NCBI GenBank assembly: GCA_964529685.1 | Contig: CAZGZC010000001.1 | Span: 1 to 64,000, forward strand | Direction of reading: 5' to 3' | Length of the DNA stretch: 64,000 nucleotides | DNA from: JALQUO01 sp964529685 | Lineage (GTDB): Bacteria; Pseudomonadota; Alphaproteobacteria; Rickettsiales; Midichloriaceae | Part shown: positions 1-7,947 of the stretch, piece after piece | Layout: each line of letters opens with the position of its first letter | How positions within the stretch are numbered: the stretch's first letter is position 1 | Translations under genes and position numbers: made by a program | The notes under the pieces: generated by a model | Database searches by the model: none | The model's input: only the letters and a program-made list of their open reading frames with translations | Told to the model about the DNA's origin: nothing

Positions 1-65
1 ATATATCATGGAAATATTAAAAATTTATTAAGATTTCCTAATGAAAATTCAAATAAATATCAACT

Positions 66-1604
66 TCAATTAGATAAATTAAAGAAAAGTTTCTCTCTTA
101 AATTCATAATAACTTTTTCTAATTTGTCTTTCTTTATAAAGACATTTGATTCTTCTAGTGTCTCTTGCAGTTCATCGACCGACATATCAGCTATTGCTTG
201 TAAACTGTTTATTCCAGCATAATGGAGAGCATTTTTTATTTCCTGAATTATGAAAACCATTTCATCTTCTTCTTTTTGAGGATTATTTTTCATATTTTGT
301 GGTACTGCAACTGCTATAGATGTATCTTCCTCTTCATGCTGCGCAATATACTCTTGAGCTCGTAGAATTAATTCATCAGCAATTGTTTCATCTAAACCTT
401 CTATCCTGGCAATCTTTGCTTCTCCAGCCTTTATTATGTCTTGTGGCGTTCTATATCCTTCAGATATGAGAAGGTGAGATAATAAATCATCAATATCAAG
501 TGCAGTCATTAATTTATGGAGGATTTTATCCGCATTACCAGTGTCAACTGTATATCTTTCTGGATTTATATTGATACTCATATCAATTAATCTGGAAACA
601 AGCTTAATATTTTGCCCTTGACGACCTATAACAGGACTCAGATCCTTATCCATTATCTCTATATCAACATTATTCTGTTCCTCATTAACTAATACCTTAA
701 GTAGTTGGACTGGATGGAAGCAGTTTATAATATATTGAGATAGATCAGATGCCCATCTAACTACATCAATTCTTTCACCGCCTAGTTCAGATATTACTGC
801 ATGGATTCTAGATCCTTTAACACCAATACAAGATCCAACTGCATCTATTGTCTTATCTGGAGCATAGACGGCAACTTTAGCTTTCGAACCTGGATCACGT
901 ACAATAGCTTTAATTTCTATCAATCCATCTTGCATTTCAGGTACTTCATTTCTCATCAACTTGCCAAGAAATTCACCATTAGTTCTTGATAGAGTCATTA
1001 TTACTTCATAGATCCCTCTTTCAATCTTGACTAAATAAGCTTTCATTCTATCACCAGTCTTGAAGTTATCACTCTTGATCATCTGAGAGCGCTGTATATA
1101 GCCTTCAACTCCATCAATGACAACTGTTGCTCCTCTCTTATCGATATTCCTAATGATCCCCTGAACTATCTCTCCTACCTTATCTTGTAGTTGGTTATAA
1201 TGCTTCTCAATTTCTATCTCTTTGAGTTTTTCAACTATTAGTTTCTTAGCTGTATAGGCTGATATACGACTCATATCTAGCTGTGGTAGCTCATCTTCTA
1301 TAACGTCATTAGGTTGTACATTGGACTTAATTTTTTGAGCCAATGTCAATGCTATTATGTCTGATCTATTATCTAATTCTTCATACTCATCATCTGTAAC
1401 TACTTTTAATTCTCTATATAGATCTATATTGCCAGTCTTTTTATCAAGACGTACTTTGATATTTTCAGAGGCTCCATACTGCATCTTAGCTGTCGCTGTA
1501 ATTACTCCCTCAAGAGCATTAAAAAGTTCCTCAGTATTAATTGCTTTTTCACGTGCAATTGCATCAATTACATACAGTATCTCTGTATTTTTAAATTTTT
1601 CCAT
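66..1604 (-). CDS. nusA: Transcription termination/antitermination protein NusA
   Basis: 512 residues, a normal length for alphaproteobacterial NusA. NusA binds RNA polymerase and nascent RNA and modulates pausing, intrinsic termination and antitermination. The order of parts is visible: an N-terminal polymerase-binding domain (about 1-135), an S1 domain starting near GEIVQGIIRN (about 140-205), two KH domains (about 230-370, including GVKGSRIHAVISELGGERID and the second-KH motif SPVIGRQGQNIKLVSRL), and a C-terminal helix-hairpin-helix part (LISEGYRTPQDI). Start chosen at the ATG that gives MEKFKNTEILYVIDAIAREK, typical for the family. The gene normally precedes infB; here only 65 bases remain before the window edge, so the next gene cannot be seen. 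Confidence 0.96.
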   Translation of the reverse strand: MEKFKNTEILYVIDAIAREKAINTEELFNALEGVITATAKMQYGASENIKVRLDKKTGNIDLYRELKVVTDDEYEELDNRSDIIALTLAQKIKSNVQPNDVIEDELPQLDMSRISAYTAKKLIVEKLKEIEIEKHYNQLQDKVGEIVQGIIRNIDKRGATVVIDGVEGYIQRSQMIKSDNFKTGDRMKAYLVKIERGIYEVIMTLSRTNGEFLGKLMRNEVPEMQDGLIEIKAIVRDPGSKAKVAVYAPDKTIDAVGSCIGVKGSRIHAVISELGGERIDVVRWASDLSQYIINCFHPVQLLKVLVNEEQNNVDIEIMDKDLSPVIGRQGQNIKLVSRLIDMSININPERYTVDTGNADKILHKLMTALDIDDLLSHLLISEGYRTPQDIIKAGEAKIARIEGLDETIADELILRAQEYIAQHEEEDTSIAVAVPQNMKNNPQKEEDEMVFIIQEIKNALHYAGINSLQAIADMSVDELQETLEESNVFIKKDKLEKVIMNLREKLFFNLSN

Positions 1605-1639
1605 CAGTTATATATTTTTTGAAGTATTAGACGAAAAGA

Positions 1640-1716
1640 TGGCATACCTGGAGAGATTCGAACTCCCGACCCAGTGCTTAGAAGGCACTTGCTCTGTCCA
1701 GCTGAGCTACAGGTAT
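1640..1716 (-). tRNA. tRNA-Arg (anticodon TCT)
   Basis: Read on the minus strand this is a 77-nt cloverleaf. The acceptor arms ATACCTG and CAGGTAT pair perfectly, the anticodon stem AGTGC/GCACT encloses the loop CTTCTAA with anticodon TCT (reads AGA), and the T arm GGGAG-TTCGAAT-CTCTC is normal with one G-T pair. The discriminator base is G and the 3' CCA is encoded. It sits between nusA and murI. Confidence 0.96.
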
Positions 1717-1829
1717 AAATCATAATCAAAATATATATTTAAAAATAGCCTATGTCAAATTACAAGTTGATTGTAGACTTTTTTCATTTGATATTGTATC
1801 TGACTAAAATAATAAGGAAAATTTTTTTT

Positions 1830-2615
1830 ATGAAAATAGGTTTATTTGATAGTGGAATAGGTGGCTTGACGGTTTTGAAAGAAATTATAAATCTTTCTCC
1901 TAATCATAGATTTATCTACCTAGCTGACACAGCAAACCTACCTTATGGTGATAAAACTGATGAACAAATTCTTACCTATGCTGATCTAAAAATGAATTGG
2001 ATGAAAAGGATGGTAGTTGATCTAGTATCAATTGCTTGTAACACAACTGATTCAGTTATAGGGAATGATCTATATAGATACAAAGGATATTTCAAAAGAG
2101 GTATACTAAATATAATTAAACCAACAGCTCTCGCAATTCAAAAAGATCAATCTATCAAAAAAGTTGGTATAATGGCTACAGAAGCTACTGTAAAAAGACA
2201 GGCTTTTGAAAATGCTTTTGAAAAAACATCAGTTGATGTTAGATCAGTAGCCTGTCCGAAGCTTGTTCCATGGATTGAATCAGAAGATGTAGATTATGAA
2301 GTTGGATATCAGTTGATTTCAGAGTATATGTCGAAGCTTTTTGATTTTGGCATAGAGAGCTTGATATATGGTTGTACTCACTATAAACTGGCAGCTAGTA
2401 TTATTGAAGATGTTATTAGAAATAATAAGAAAGAGATAAAATATTTTGATCCAGCAAAATTTGTTGCAGAAGAAGTAAGAAAACTAGAATTTCCAGCAGG
2501 AGAACAATCTTTTGAGTTTTATGTAACAGATATTTCTGCTAAGAGTAGACTAGAGAATGCAGTATTTAAAATGCTTGGCATCAAATCTACAGTGCAAGTA
2601 GTGTCATTACAATGA
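1830..2615 (+). CDS. murI: Glutamate racemase MurI
   Basis: 261 residues from the ATG at 1830. Interconverts L- and D-glutamate to supply D-Glu for the peptidoglycan stem peptide, in the cytoplasm. The N-terminal DSGIGG motif places the general acid/base Asp at residue 7 and Ser at 8; the two catalytic cysteines are in ACNTTD (Cys70) and GCTHYK (Cys182). The open frame continues upstream to 1752, but those 26 residues are hydrophobic and unlike the family, and AAGGAAA lies about 10 bases before the 1830 start, so the shorter start is chosen. Its last four bases overlap the pgsA start (ATGA), which suggests translational coupling. Confidence 0.94.
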   Translation: MKIGLFDSGIGGLTVLKEIINLSPNHRFIYLADTANLPYGDKTDEQILTYADLKMNWMKRMVVDLVSIACNTTDSVIGNDLYRYKGYFKRGILNIIKPTALAIQKDQSIKKVGIMATEATVKRQAFENAFEKTSVDVRSVACPKLVPWIESEDVDYEVGYQLISEYMSKLFDFGIESLIYGCTHYKLAASIIEDVIRNNKKEIKYFDPAKFVAEEVRKLEFPAGEQSFEFYVTDISAKSRLENAVFKMLGIKSTVQVVSLQ

Positions 2616-3157
2616 AAAAATTTTTAAAAAGTATACCTAATATTCTCACTATACTGAGGATAATAATGATTCCCATCTTAGTTGCATCTTTCTATTTTGC
2701 AGGTAAAACATCAAACTATATTTCAGCTGGGATTTTCATATTTGCTAGTATCACTGACTATGCAGATGGTTTTTTGGCAAGGTATTTAAAAGCGCAGACA
2801 AATTTCGGCCGTATGCTTGATCCAATTGCAGATAAAATGTTAGTTGCGTCAACTCTTCTTATGTTGGTTGATAAACAGATGGTTCCAGTAATACCTATAG
2901 TTATTATTCTTTGTAGAGAGATTTTTATATCTGGAATGAGGGAATACCTGGGAGCTAAGAAGAAAATAATGAATGTGAAATTTATTGGAAAACTAAAGAC
3001 CGTCACTCAGATGGGAGCAATAATAATTCTCTTACTTGGTGATGAAGTTTTAGGTATTCATGCTGAAGTTGGAGGGTTAATTTTCTTATGGTGTGCCGCA
3101 GTTCTAACTTTAGTTTCCGGCTTTTCCTACTTTATAGCAGGAATAAAGCATCTTTAG
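2612..3157 (+). CDS. pgsA: CDP-diacylglycerol-glycerol-3-phosphate 3-phosphatidyltransferase
   Basis: 181 residues, a polytopic inner-membrane enzyme that makes phosphatidylglycerol phosphate, the committed step to phosphatidylglycerol and cardiolipin. The CDP-alcohol phosphotransferase signature DGxxAR(x8)GxxxDxxxD is complete: Asp52, Gly53, Ala56, Arg57, Gly66, Asp70 and Asp74. Four or five hydrophobic helices flank it. It starts inside the last codon of murI (ATGA overlap). Its stop codon overlaps the stop of the convergent rpmJ gene, so the two 3' ends share bases 3154-3157. Confidence 0.94.
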   Translation: MKKFLKSIPNILTILRIIMIPILVASFYFAGKTSNYISAGIFIFASITDYADGFLARYLKAQTNFGRMLDPIADKMLVASTLLMLVDKQMVPVIPIVIILCREIFISGMREYLGAKKKIMNVKFIGKLKTVTQMGAIIILLLGDEVLGIHAEVGGLIFLWCAAVLTLVSGFSYFIAGIKHL

Positions 3158-3279
3158 CCTTGTCTAGCTTTGAACTTTGGTTTTTTCTTATTGATAACAT
3201 AAACTCTACCTCTACGCTTAACAACTTTACAGTCTTTATCTCTATTTTTAAGACTCCTAATTGATGATGTAACTTTCAT
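3154..3279 (-). CDS. rpmJ: 50S ribosomal protein L36
   Basis: A 41-codon reading frame. The product begins MKVTSSIRSLKNRDKDCKVV and continues with KRRGRVYVINKKKPKFKARQ, which is L36 of the alphaproteobacterial type (the KRRGRVYVINK core is diagnostic). It binds 23S rRNA in the large ribosomal subunit. Of the zinc-finger cysteines only the one in DCKVV is present, so this is the zinc-free form. The stop overlaps that of pgsA on the other strand. Confidence 0.94.
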   Translation of the reverse strand: MKVTSSIRSLKNRDKDCKVVKRRGRVYVINKKKPKFKARQG

Positions 3280-3461
3280 TTTATGAATTTTTATGCTTAA
3301 ACTAAGCGGATTATATATCTTATATAGAAAAATTACAATACTTTGTTATAAGAAGTGAGAAAATAATAGATACCAATGAGTTTTATTCATTGATAATCTA
3401 AGCACTCACTGAAAGAGAGCTCAGAAAAGTAACTCTAAAGACCGCGCTCTTTGCTTTCAGG

Positions 3462-3932
3462 TTATTTACTATTGCTAAAACTTGCCCAATTTGAAGCTCT
3501 AGAGGATTCTTCAGAACGTGGTTGTTTATCCTCTTGAACTTCTTTATGTTCTTCCTCTTTTGATCCTTTACCCTGAAACCATTCACTGAAGTAGGTACTT
3601 AAAAACAAACCGTTTATAGTCGTAACCCAAATGCTACTTGATGCCTCACTTGGGGGAAGGTTTATCAGGCTTGACTTCGGCTTGCTCTTGTTTCGTATTT
3701 AATTTTTCGGGGCTAAAAAGATTGTAGATCAGGGTTAGTAATTTTTCTCAAGACATTATTCTACAGTTGTGTATTGTCCTGTATTCATTATCTCAAAAAT
3801 TCCACTCTCCTGGGTAAAATCAATAGCAGCCTCAATGTTCTTTTCATTAGATCCTGGTATCATTCTTACCAGTACAGATTTCATTAATCTCCAAGGATGA
3901 TTCCCTGCCATACAGTCTAGAAGATTTTGCAT
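3462..3932 (-). pseudogene. Decayed gene, effector-like, at least two frame breaks
   Basis: Minus-strand remnant readable in three pieces. The 5' piece (3932 to 3756) is open for 58 codons from an ATG and contains GNHPWRLMKSVLVRMIPGSN. A middle piece in another frame (about 3733-3658) reads LIYNLFSPEKLNTKQEQAEV and ends after PSPK. The 3' piece in a third frame runs from SEASSSIWVTTINGLFL through a charged region (KGSKEEEHKEVQEDKQPRSE) to a stop at 3462. The middle-to-3' break falls at a run of five C. The composition (a repeat-like helical part, a hydrophobic aromatic segment, then a charged tail) resembles the intact unknown gene at 33691-34407. It could instead be two short genes. No family is recognised. 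Confidence 0.5.
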
Positions 3933-4065
3933 TATGTTTCTAATAATCTTCCGGACGTACTTCTTGAATATTGTTATTTTGCATTTGAAATTTTTATTTT
4001 TTTTATTTATGTTAATTAATTCAGCTACTTTACAGGTTACGATTTTTATTTTAAATTACTACAAA

Positions 4066-4081
4066 GCTTGTGAATACAAGC
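4066..4081. repeat. Short inverted repeat upstream of rnpB
   Basis: GCTTGT-GAAT-ACAAGC is a perfect 6-bp inverted repeat with a 4-base loop, 45 bases upstream of the rnpB -35 element. It could be a weak transcript hairpin or a binding site. No T-run follows it, so it is not a classical terminator. Confidence 0.4.
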
Positions 4082-4125
4082 ATGATTTCAATAAAATGAT
4101 CACCATTGAATTAAGTGATAGCTAT

Positions 4126-4154
4126 TTGCAGAGGATTAAATTGAGTGATATATT
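4126..4154 (+). promoter_or_regulatory. Sigma-70 type promoter of rnpB
   Basis: TTGCAG (4126-4131), a 17-bp spacer, then TATATT (4149-4154). The expected transcription start, six to seven bases past the -10, is about 4161, where the 5' strand of the RNase P RNA P1 helix begins. The agreement of these two independent readings makes this the best-supported promoter in the window. Confidence 0.75.
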
Positions 4155-4160
4155 AAGTCT

Positions 4161-4518
4161 GATCTGTAATGTCCGAGCAACTGCTGCAGAAATGTAGAGG
4201 AAAGTCCGGGCATCATAAAACGATGGTGCTAGGTAACGCCTAGCGATGGAAACATTAGGGAAAGTGCCACAGAAAATAATACCGCCGAAAGGTAAGGGTG
4301 AAAAGGTGAGGTAAGAGCTCACCGTGCTGCTAGCAATAGAAGTTGCATGGTAAACCCCACCAGATGCAAGATCAAGTAGACATGTCGCGTACTTGTACAG
4401 GTTTGTTTTAGACTGAGACATGTGGGTAGATCGCATGAATTCACTAGTGATAGTGAAGCTAGATAAATAGTTGCTGCCAATTTTGGTACAGAACCCGGCT
4501 TATAAGGCATTGCAGATT
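4161..4518 (+). ncRNA. rnpB: RNase P RNA (bacterial type A)
   Basis: The catalytic RNA of RNase P, which trims tRNA 5' leaders. Seen directly: the universal 5' block AGAGGAAAGTCCGGGC (from 4195), GCCTAGCGATGGAAACATTA and AGGGAAAGTGCCACAGAAA further in, AATACCGCC, the CTCACC/GGTGAGG pairing, TGGTAAACCCCA, and the 3' block ACAGAACCCGGCTTA. The terminal strands ATCTGTAATG (4162-4171) and CATTGCAGAT (4508-4517) pair in ten positions with one G-T, forming P1 and setting both ends. The single-stranded reading frames inside it are not genes. An imperfect hairpin, AGGT/ACCT within AAGAT/ATCTT, follows at about 4532-4560 and might end the transcript. Confidence 0.95.
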
Positions 4519-4789
4519 CTCGCTTCTTTAAGAAAGATAATAAGGTATATAACCTATCTTAAGCTTAATGATTAATAGACTGTTAATTGAAAAAATCTCT
4601 TATTGGTAGTGCTAAAACCAAAATCTCTATATCTCTCATCTGTTAAATTTAATACATACTAAGGTTTAGTGATTTTATAAAAAAAACTTTATTAAAAATA
4701 ATTATAGTGTAGTAGATATTTTTCAATAAGAAAATCTCTATGTGAAGACTTTTTGATTGAAGATATAAAAATTAATAAGGCTTTTAAAA

Positions 4790-5956
4790 ATGTCAAAAAT
4801 TTTCAAAGAAAAACATCTTAAACTACTACAAAACTTAATTGCTAAAAAAAGCATTACACCAACTGATGCAGGAGCCTTACAACTAATTGTAAACTACTTA
4901 AAAAAGTTTAATTCAACTTTAAAATCATTTGGAGATGGATCAGAAAAGATCCTAAACCTTTATTCTGTATTAAAGAGAGATAATAATGGGAAAAATCTCT
5001 GCTTTACAGGACATACTGATGTTGTGCCGTTAGGTGACATATCTAAGTGGACATATGATCCATTTGCAGCAGTAGTGATAGATGGAGTACTTTATGGTCG
5101 CGGTGCAGTTGATATGAAGTCATCTATAATAGCTTTCATAGCTGCTGTTGAGGCATTTTTATCACAAGGTAAAAATTTTGGTTCAATTAGTTTTTTACTA
5201 ACAGCTGATGAGGAAGGATCAGCTAAATATGGTATAAAGACCATGATAAAATGGTTGTATGATCAAAAAATTAAGATTGATCACTGCATAGTGGGTGAGC
5301 CAGTTAGCATTAAAAGCATCGGTGATAATATTAAAATTGGCGCTAGAGGTAGTGCTAACTTTATTCTCAAAATCTATGGTAAGCAGGGACATGTAGCATA
5401 TACTCACATTATTGATAACCCAGTAAAGAAAGCAAATAAAATATTAACTGATCTTCATAATTATAACTTCTTACATATAAATACTACTTTTGATAGAACG
5501 AACATTGAGGTTACGAAAATTGATTGTGATAGTAGAGCAGAGAATATAGTGCCTAACAACATAGAGATGCGATTCAATTTTCGATATGGTGATGATTATA
5601 ATTATGAAAAACTTAAGTATATAGTAAATGATATAGTTAAAAAGTATGCCAAACACTATGAACTAACATCAAGAACAAGTGGTGATGCGGCTTTATGGTT
5701 AAACTCTAATTCTAAGTTTATTGAACTTGCAAAAGATTCGATTGAGAGTGTAACTAGCAAAAAACCTTCTATCACAACTTATGGCGGTACATCTGATGCG
5801 AGATTTATAAAAAAGTACTGTGAGGTAATGGAGATAGGTTTATTAGGAGATACGGCTCACCAAATAGATGAAAATGTTAATTTAAATGATTTAGAGACTC
5901 TATCAGAAATATATTTTGAACTGATAACTAATTATTTTACAGAATTTTCTTCTTAG
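4790..5956 (+). CDS. dapE: Succinyl-diaminopimelate desuccinylase
   Basis: 388 residues, the usual length. An M20-family di-zinc hydrolase that releases succinate from N-succinyl-LL-2,6-diaminopimelate in the meso-DAP/lysine pathway. Metal and catalytic residues are visible: GHTDVVP (His75, Asp77), GRGAVDMK (bridging Asp108), TADEEG (catalytic Glu141 and Glu142), VGEPV, and the C-terminal GGTSDARFI. With asd at 55.8 kb, murI and murG it shows that meso-DAP peptidoglycan is made. It stands alone between rnpB and a small unknown gene, with only an AT-rich 5' leader. Confidence 0.95.
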   Translation: MSKIFKEKHLKLLQNLIAKKSITPTDAGALQLIVNYLKKFNSTLKSFGDGSEKILNLYSVLKRDNNGKNLCFTGHTDVVPLGDISKWTYDPFAAVVIDGVLYGRGAVDMKSSIIAFIAAVEAFLSQGKNFGSISFLLTADEEGSAKYGIKTMIKWLYDQKIKIDHCIVGEPVSIKSIGDNIKIGARGSANFILKIYGKQGHVAYTHIIDNPVKKANKILTDLHNYNFLHINTTFDRTNIEVTKIDCDSRAENIVPNNIEMRFNFRYGDDYNYEKLKYIVNDIVKKYAKHYELTSRTSGDAALWLNSNSKFIELAKDSIESVTSKKPSITTYGGTSDARFIKKYCEVMEIGLLGDTAHQIDENVNLNDLETLSEIYFELITNYFTEFSS

Positions 5957-6029
5957 ATCTAGTTTTGTAACATCATTGTAATAATTAGTGTATATAAAAA
6001 ACATATAAATTAATTAAAAAAGTTTTAAG

Positions 6030-6239
6030 ATGGCAAATTTACAAGATTTAACACAAAAAGTAGAGAGAGTCGCTAAATTTCTTCAATCTAATGCTCCGCA
6101 AGAAGTCAAAGAACGCATTGCAGCACAATTCATTGAAGGGTATAATAGTATAGGAAATAAAGAAGCTATAGATCCTGCTTTTAATAGCACCATGGAAATA
6201 GCTGCAAGCATTATTTCAGGTCAAAATAGAAGTTTATAA
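6030..6239 (+). CDS. Small protein of unknown function (69 aa)
   Basis: Begins MANLQDLTQKVERVAKFLQS and is predicted all-helical, soluble, and without signal peptide or membrane segment. Coding is suggested by balanced amino-acid use, clean starts and stops, and a separate position between dapE and gatB. It has a single hydrophobic stripe (IAAQFIEGY, EIAASIISG), consistent with a small dimer or a protein-binding helix pair. No family recognised. It is one of two tiny helical proteins in the window (the other is at 37050). Confidence 0.6.
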   Translation: MANLQDLTQKVERVAKFLQSNAPQEVKERIAAQFIEGYNSIGNKEAIDPAFNSTMEIAASIISGQNRSL

Positions 6240-6375
6240 AAAAGCTTAGCTTAAATTAATTATCAATCACACTACACACTGCTTCCTTTTAAAACTTTAT
6301 AACTAACTTTTTTTAATCTCATCAGTGGCACATTCTAGAAAAAGACTCACAGTTGCTATATGATGTTTCAAAAAA

Positions 6376-7854
6376 GTGATAAATAAAAATCATATAATCA
6401 GCTCATCTGGAAAAGCTTGGGAGGTTGTTATAGGCTTAGAGATCCATGCGCAAGTTAAATCAAACAGTAAGCTCTTTTCATCTAGTCCAACTAATTTTGA
6501 TGCAGCACCAAATAGCAATGTTTCAACAATAGATGCAGCTTTGCCAGGTATGTTACCAGTACTAAATGAGAAGTGTGTGGAACAGGCTGTACTAACTGGC
6601 TTAGGACTCAATGCTAAGATTAACAATTATTCAGTATTTGATAGAAAAAACTATTTCTACCCAGATCTGCCGCAAGGTTATCAAATTTCTCAATTCTACC
6701 ACCCAATAGTTGGTAAAGGAGTGATGAATATTACTCTTGAAGATAGTACGAAGAAAGACATAGGAATCACTAGGATTCATTTAGAACAAGATGCAGGTAA
6801 GAGTATCCATGACCAAAGCCCAACTGAGAGCTTTATAGATCTCAATAGATCAGGTATAGCGCTGATGGAAATAGTGACAGAGCCAGATATACGATCAATC
6901 GATGAAGCAGTTGAATTTATCAAGAAACTTAGATCGATAGTAAGATATCTTGGAACTTGTGATGGTGATATGGAAAAGGGCTCAATGAGATGCGATGCAA
7001 ATGTTTCTGTAAGGCCAGTAGGTAGTGATAAATTCGGTACAAGAGTTGAAATAAAGAACCTTAACTCATTTAAATTTATTGCAAAAGCTATACAATATGA
7101 GATAGATAGGCAAATAGAGATAATTGAAGATGGTGGACAGATTTATCAAGAAACAAGGCTATTCGACACAGAAGCATGTGAAACTCGTTGGATGAGATCA
7201 AAAGAAGATGCAATCGACTATGGATACTTTCCAGATCCAGATCTACTTCCACTAGTTGTATCAGATGAGTATATAGCTCAAATAAAAGCAAAGTTACCAG
7301 AGCTACCTGATCAGAAGAAACATCGTTATATGAATAGCTACGGCTTAAGTGATTATGACATAGAAGTCCTAATTGTAGATAAAGATACAGCTCTATTCTT
7401 TGAAGCAGTAGCAGATAAGAGTGATGCTAAAATGGCTGTAAACTGGATAACAGCAGAGCTATTTGGAGCACTAAATAAAGCTAAATTAGATATAACGCAA
7501 TCTCCAGTTTCATCTCATAATTTAGCGCACCTAATTAAATTGATAAAAGACGGGATAATATCAGGTAAAATAGCTAAGCAGGTCTTTGAAAAAATGTTCG
7601 AAAGTGGTGAATCACCAGATATAATAATAAAGAAAGAAGGATTGATGCAACTGAGCGATAATTCAGCAATTGAGAAGATAATTATCGAAGTTATTGAAAC
7701 AAATGCTGAAAAGGTAACTGAGTATAGAAATGGTAAGGATAGACTCTTCGCATTCTTTGTAGGCCAGGTGATGCAGAAAACTCGCGGACAAGCTAATCCT
7801 CAGGTTGTAAATGAGATTTTAAAGGATAAATTAGTTAAGGCTAAACATCTCTAA
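6376..7854 (+). CDS. gatB: Aspartyl/glutamyl-tRNA(Asn/Gln) amidotransferase subunit B
   Basis: 492 residues. Subunit of GatCAB, which converts Glu-tRNA(Gln) (and Asp-tRNA(Asn)) to the amidated form; GatB carries the kinase centre and binds tRNA. Family motifs: WEVVIGLEIHAQ, SKLFSSSPT, DAALPGMLPVLN, the metal/ATP region DRKNYFYPDLPQGYQISQ, HLEQDAGKS, and the C-terminal YqeY-like tail. The frame opens with GTG at 6376; an ATG 13 bases upstream is in another frame and stops after eight codons, so GTG is the only good start. gatC and gatA are not beside it, so the subunits are scattered. Confidence 0.95.
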   Translation: MINKNHIISSSGKAWEVVIGLEIHAQVKSNSKLFSSSPTNFDAAPNSNVSTIDAALPGMLPVLNEKCVEQAVLTGLGLNAKINNYSVFDRKNYFYPDLPQGYQISQFYHPIVGKGVMNITLEDSTKKDIGITRIHLEQDAGKSIHDQSPTESFIDLNRSGIALMEIVTEPDIRSIDEAVEFIKKLRSIVRYLGTCDGDMEKGSMRCDANVSVRPVGSDKFGTRVEIKNLNSFKFIAKAIQYEIDRQIEIIEDGGQIYQETRLFDTEACETRWMRSKEDAIDYGYFPDPDLLPLVVSDEYIAQIKAKLPELPDQKKHRYMNSYGLSDYDIEVLIVDKDTALFFEAVADKSDAKMAVNWITAELFGALNKAKLDITQSPVSSHNLAHLIKLIKDGIISGKIAKQVFEKMFESGESPDIIIKKEGLMQLSDNSAIEKIIIEVIETNAEKVTEYRNGKDRLFAFFVGQVMQKTRGQANPQVVNEILKDKLVKAKHL

Positions 7855-7884
7855 AAAAAATCATTTTTAGTAAGATTTAAAGTT

Positions 7885-7913
7885 TTGTCATCAAGTTGTA
7901 ATATTTGTATTAT
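7885..7913 (+). promoter_or_regulatory. Predicted sigma-70 promoter of the SidE-like gene
   Basis: TTGTCA (7885-7890), a 17-bp spacer and TATTAT (7908-7913), 34 bases before the start codon at 7948. It is one of the closest matches to consensus and spacing in the window and lies in the short gap after gatB, so the downstream gene probably has its own transcript. Confidence 0.5.
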
Positions 7914-7947
7914 ACAATCAAGACTGTAAAATAATTTATAAAGTTAA

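Noticed and set aside
1..65. Start of infB on the minus strand at the left edge
   Set aside because: An ATG can be read at 8-10, but only two or three codons remain, too little to support a call.
1752..1829. N-terminal extension of murI
   Set aside because: Hydrophobic and Phe/Ile-rich, not present in the family, and a better start with AAGGAAA upstream is at 1830.
3934..4197. Plus-strand open frame of 87 codons upstream of and into rnpB
   Set aside because: It runs through the rnpB promoter and into the RNA 5' end, is extremely Phe/Leu/Ile-rich from T-rich DNA, and has no family resemblance.
4122..4510. Minus-strand frames of 104 and 63 codons opposite rnpB
   Set aside because: They are antisense to a well-recognised structural RNA, whose conserved bases explain the lack of stops.
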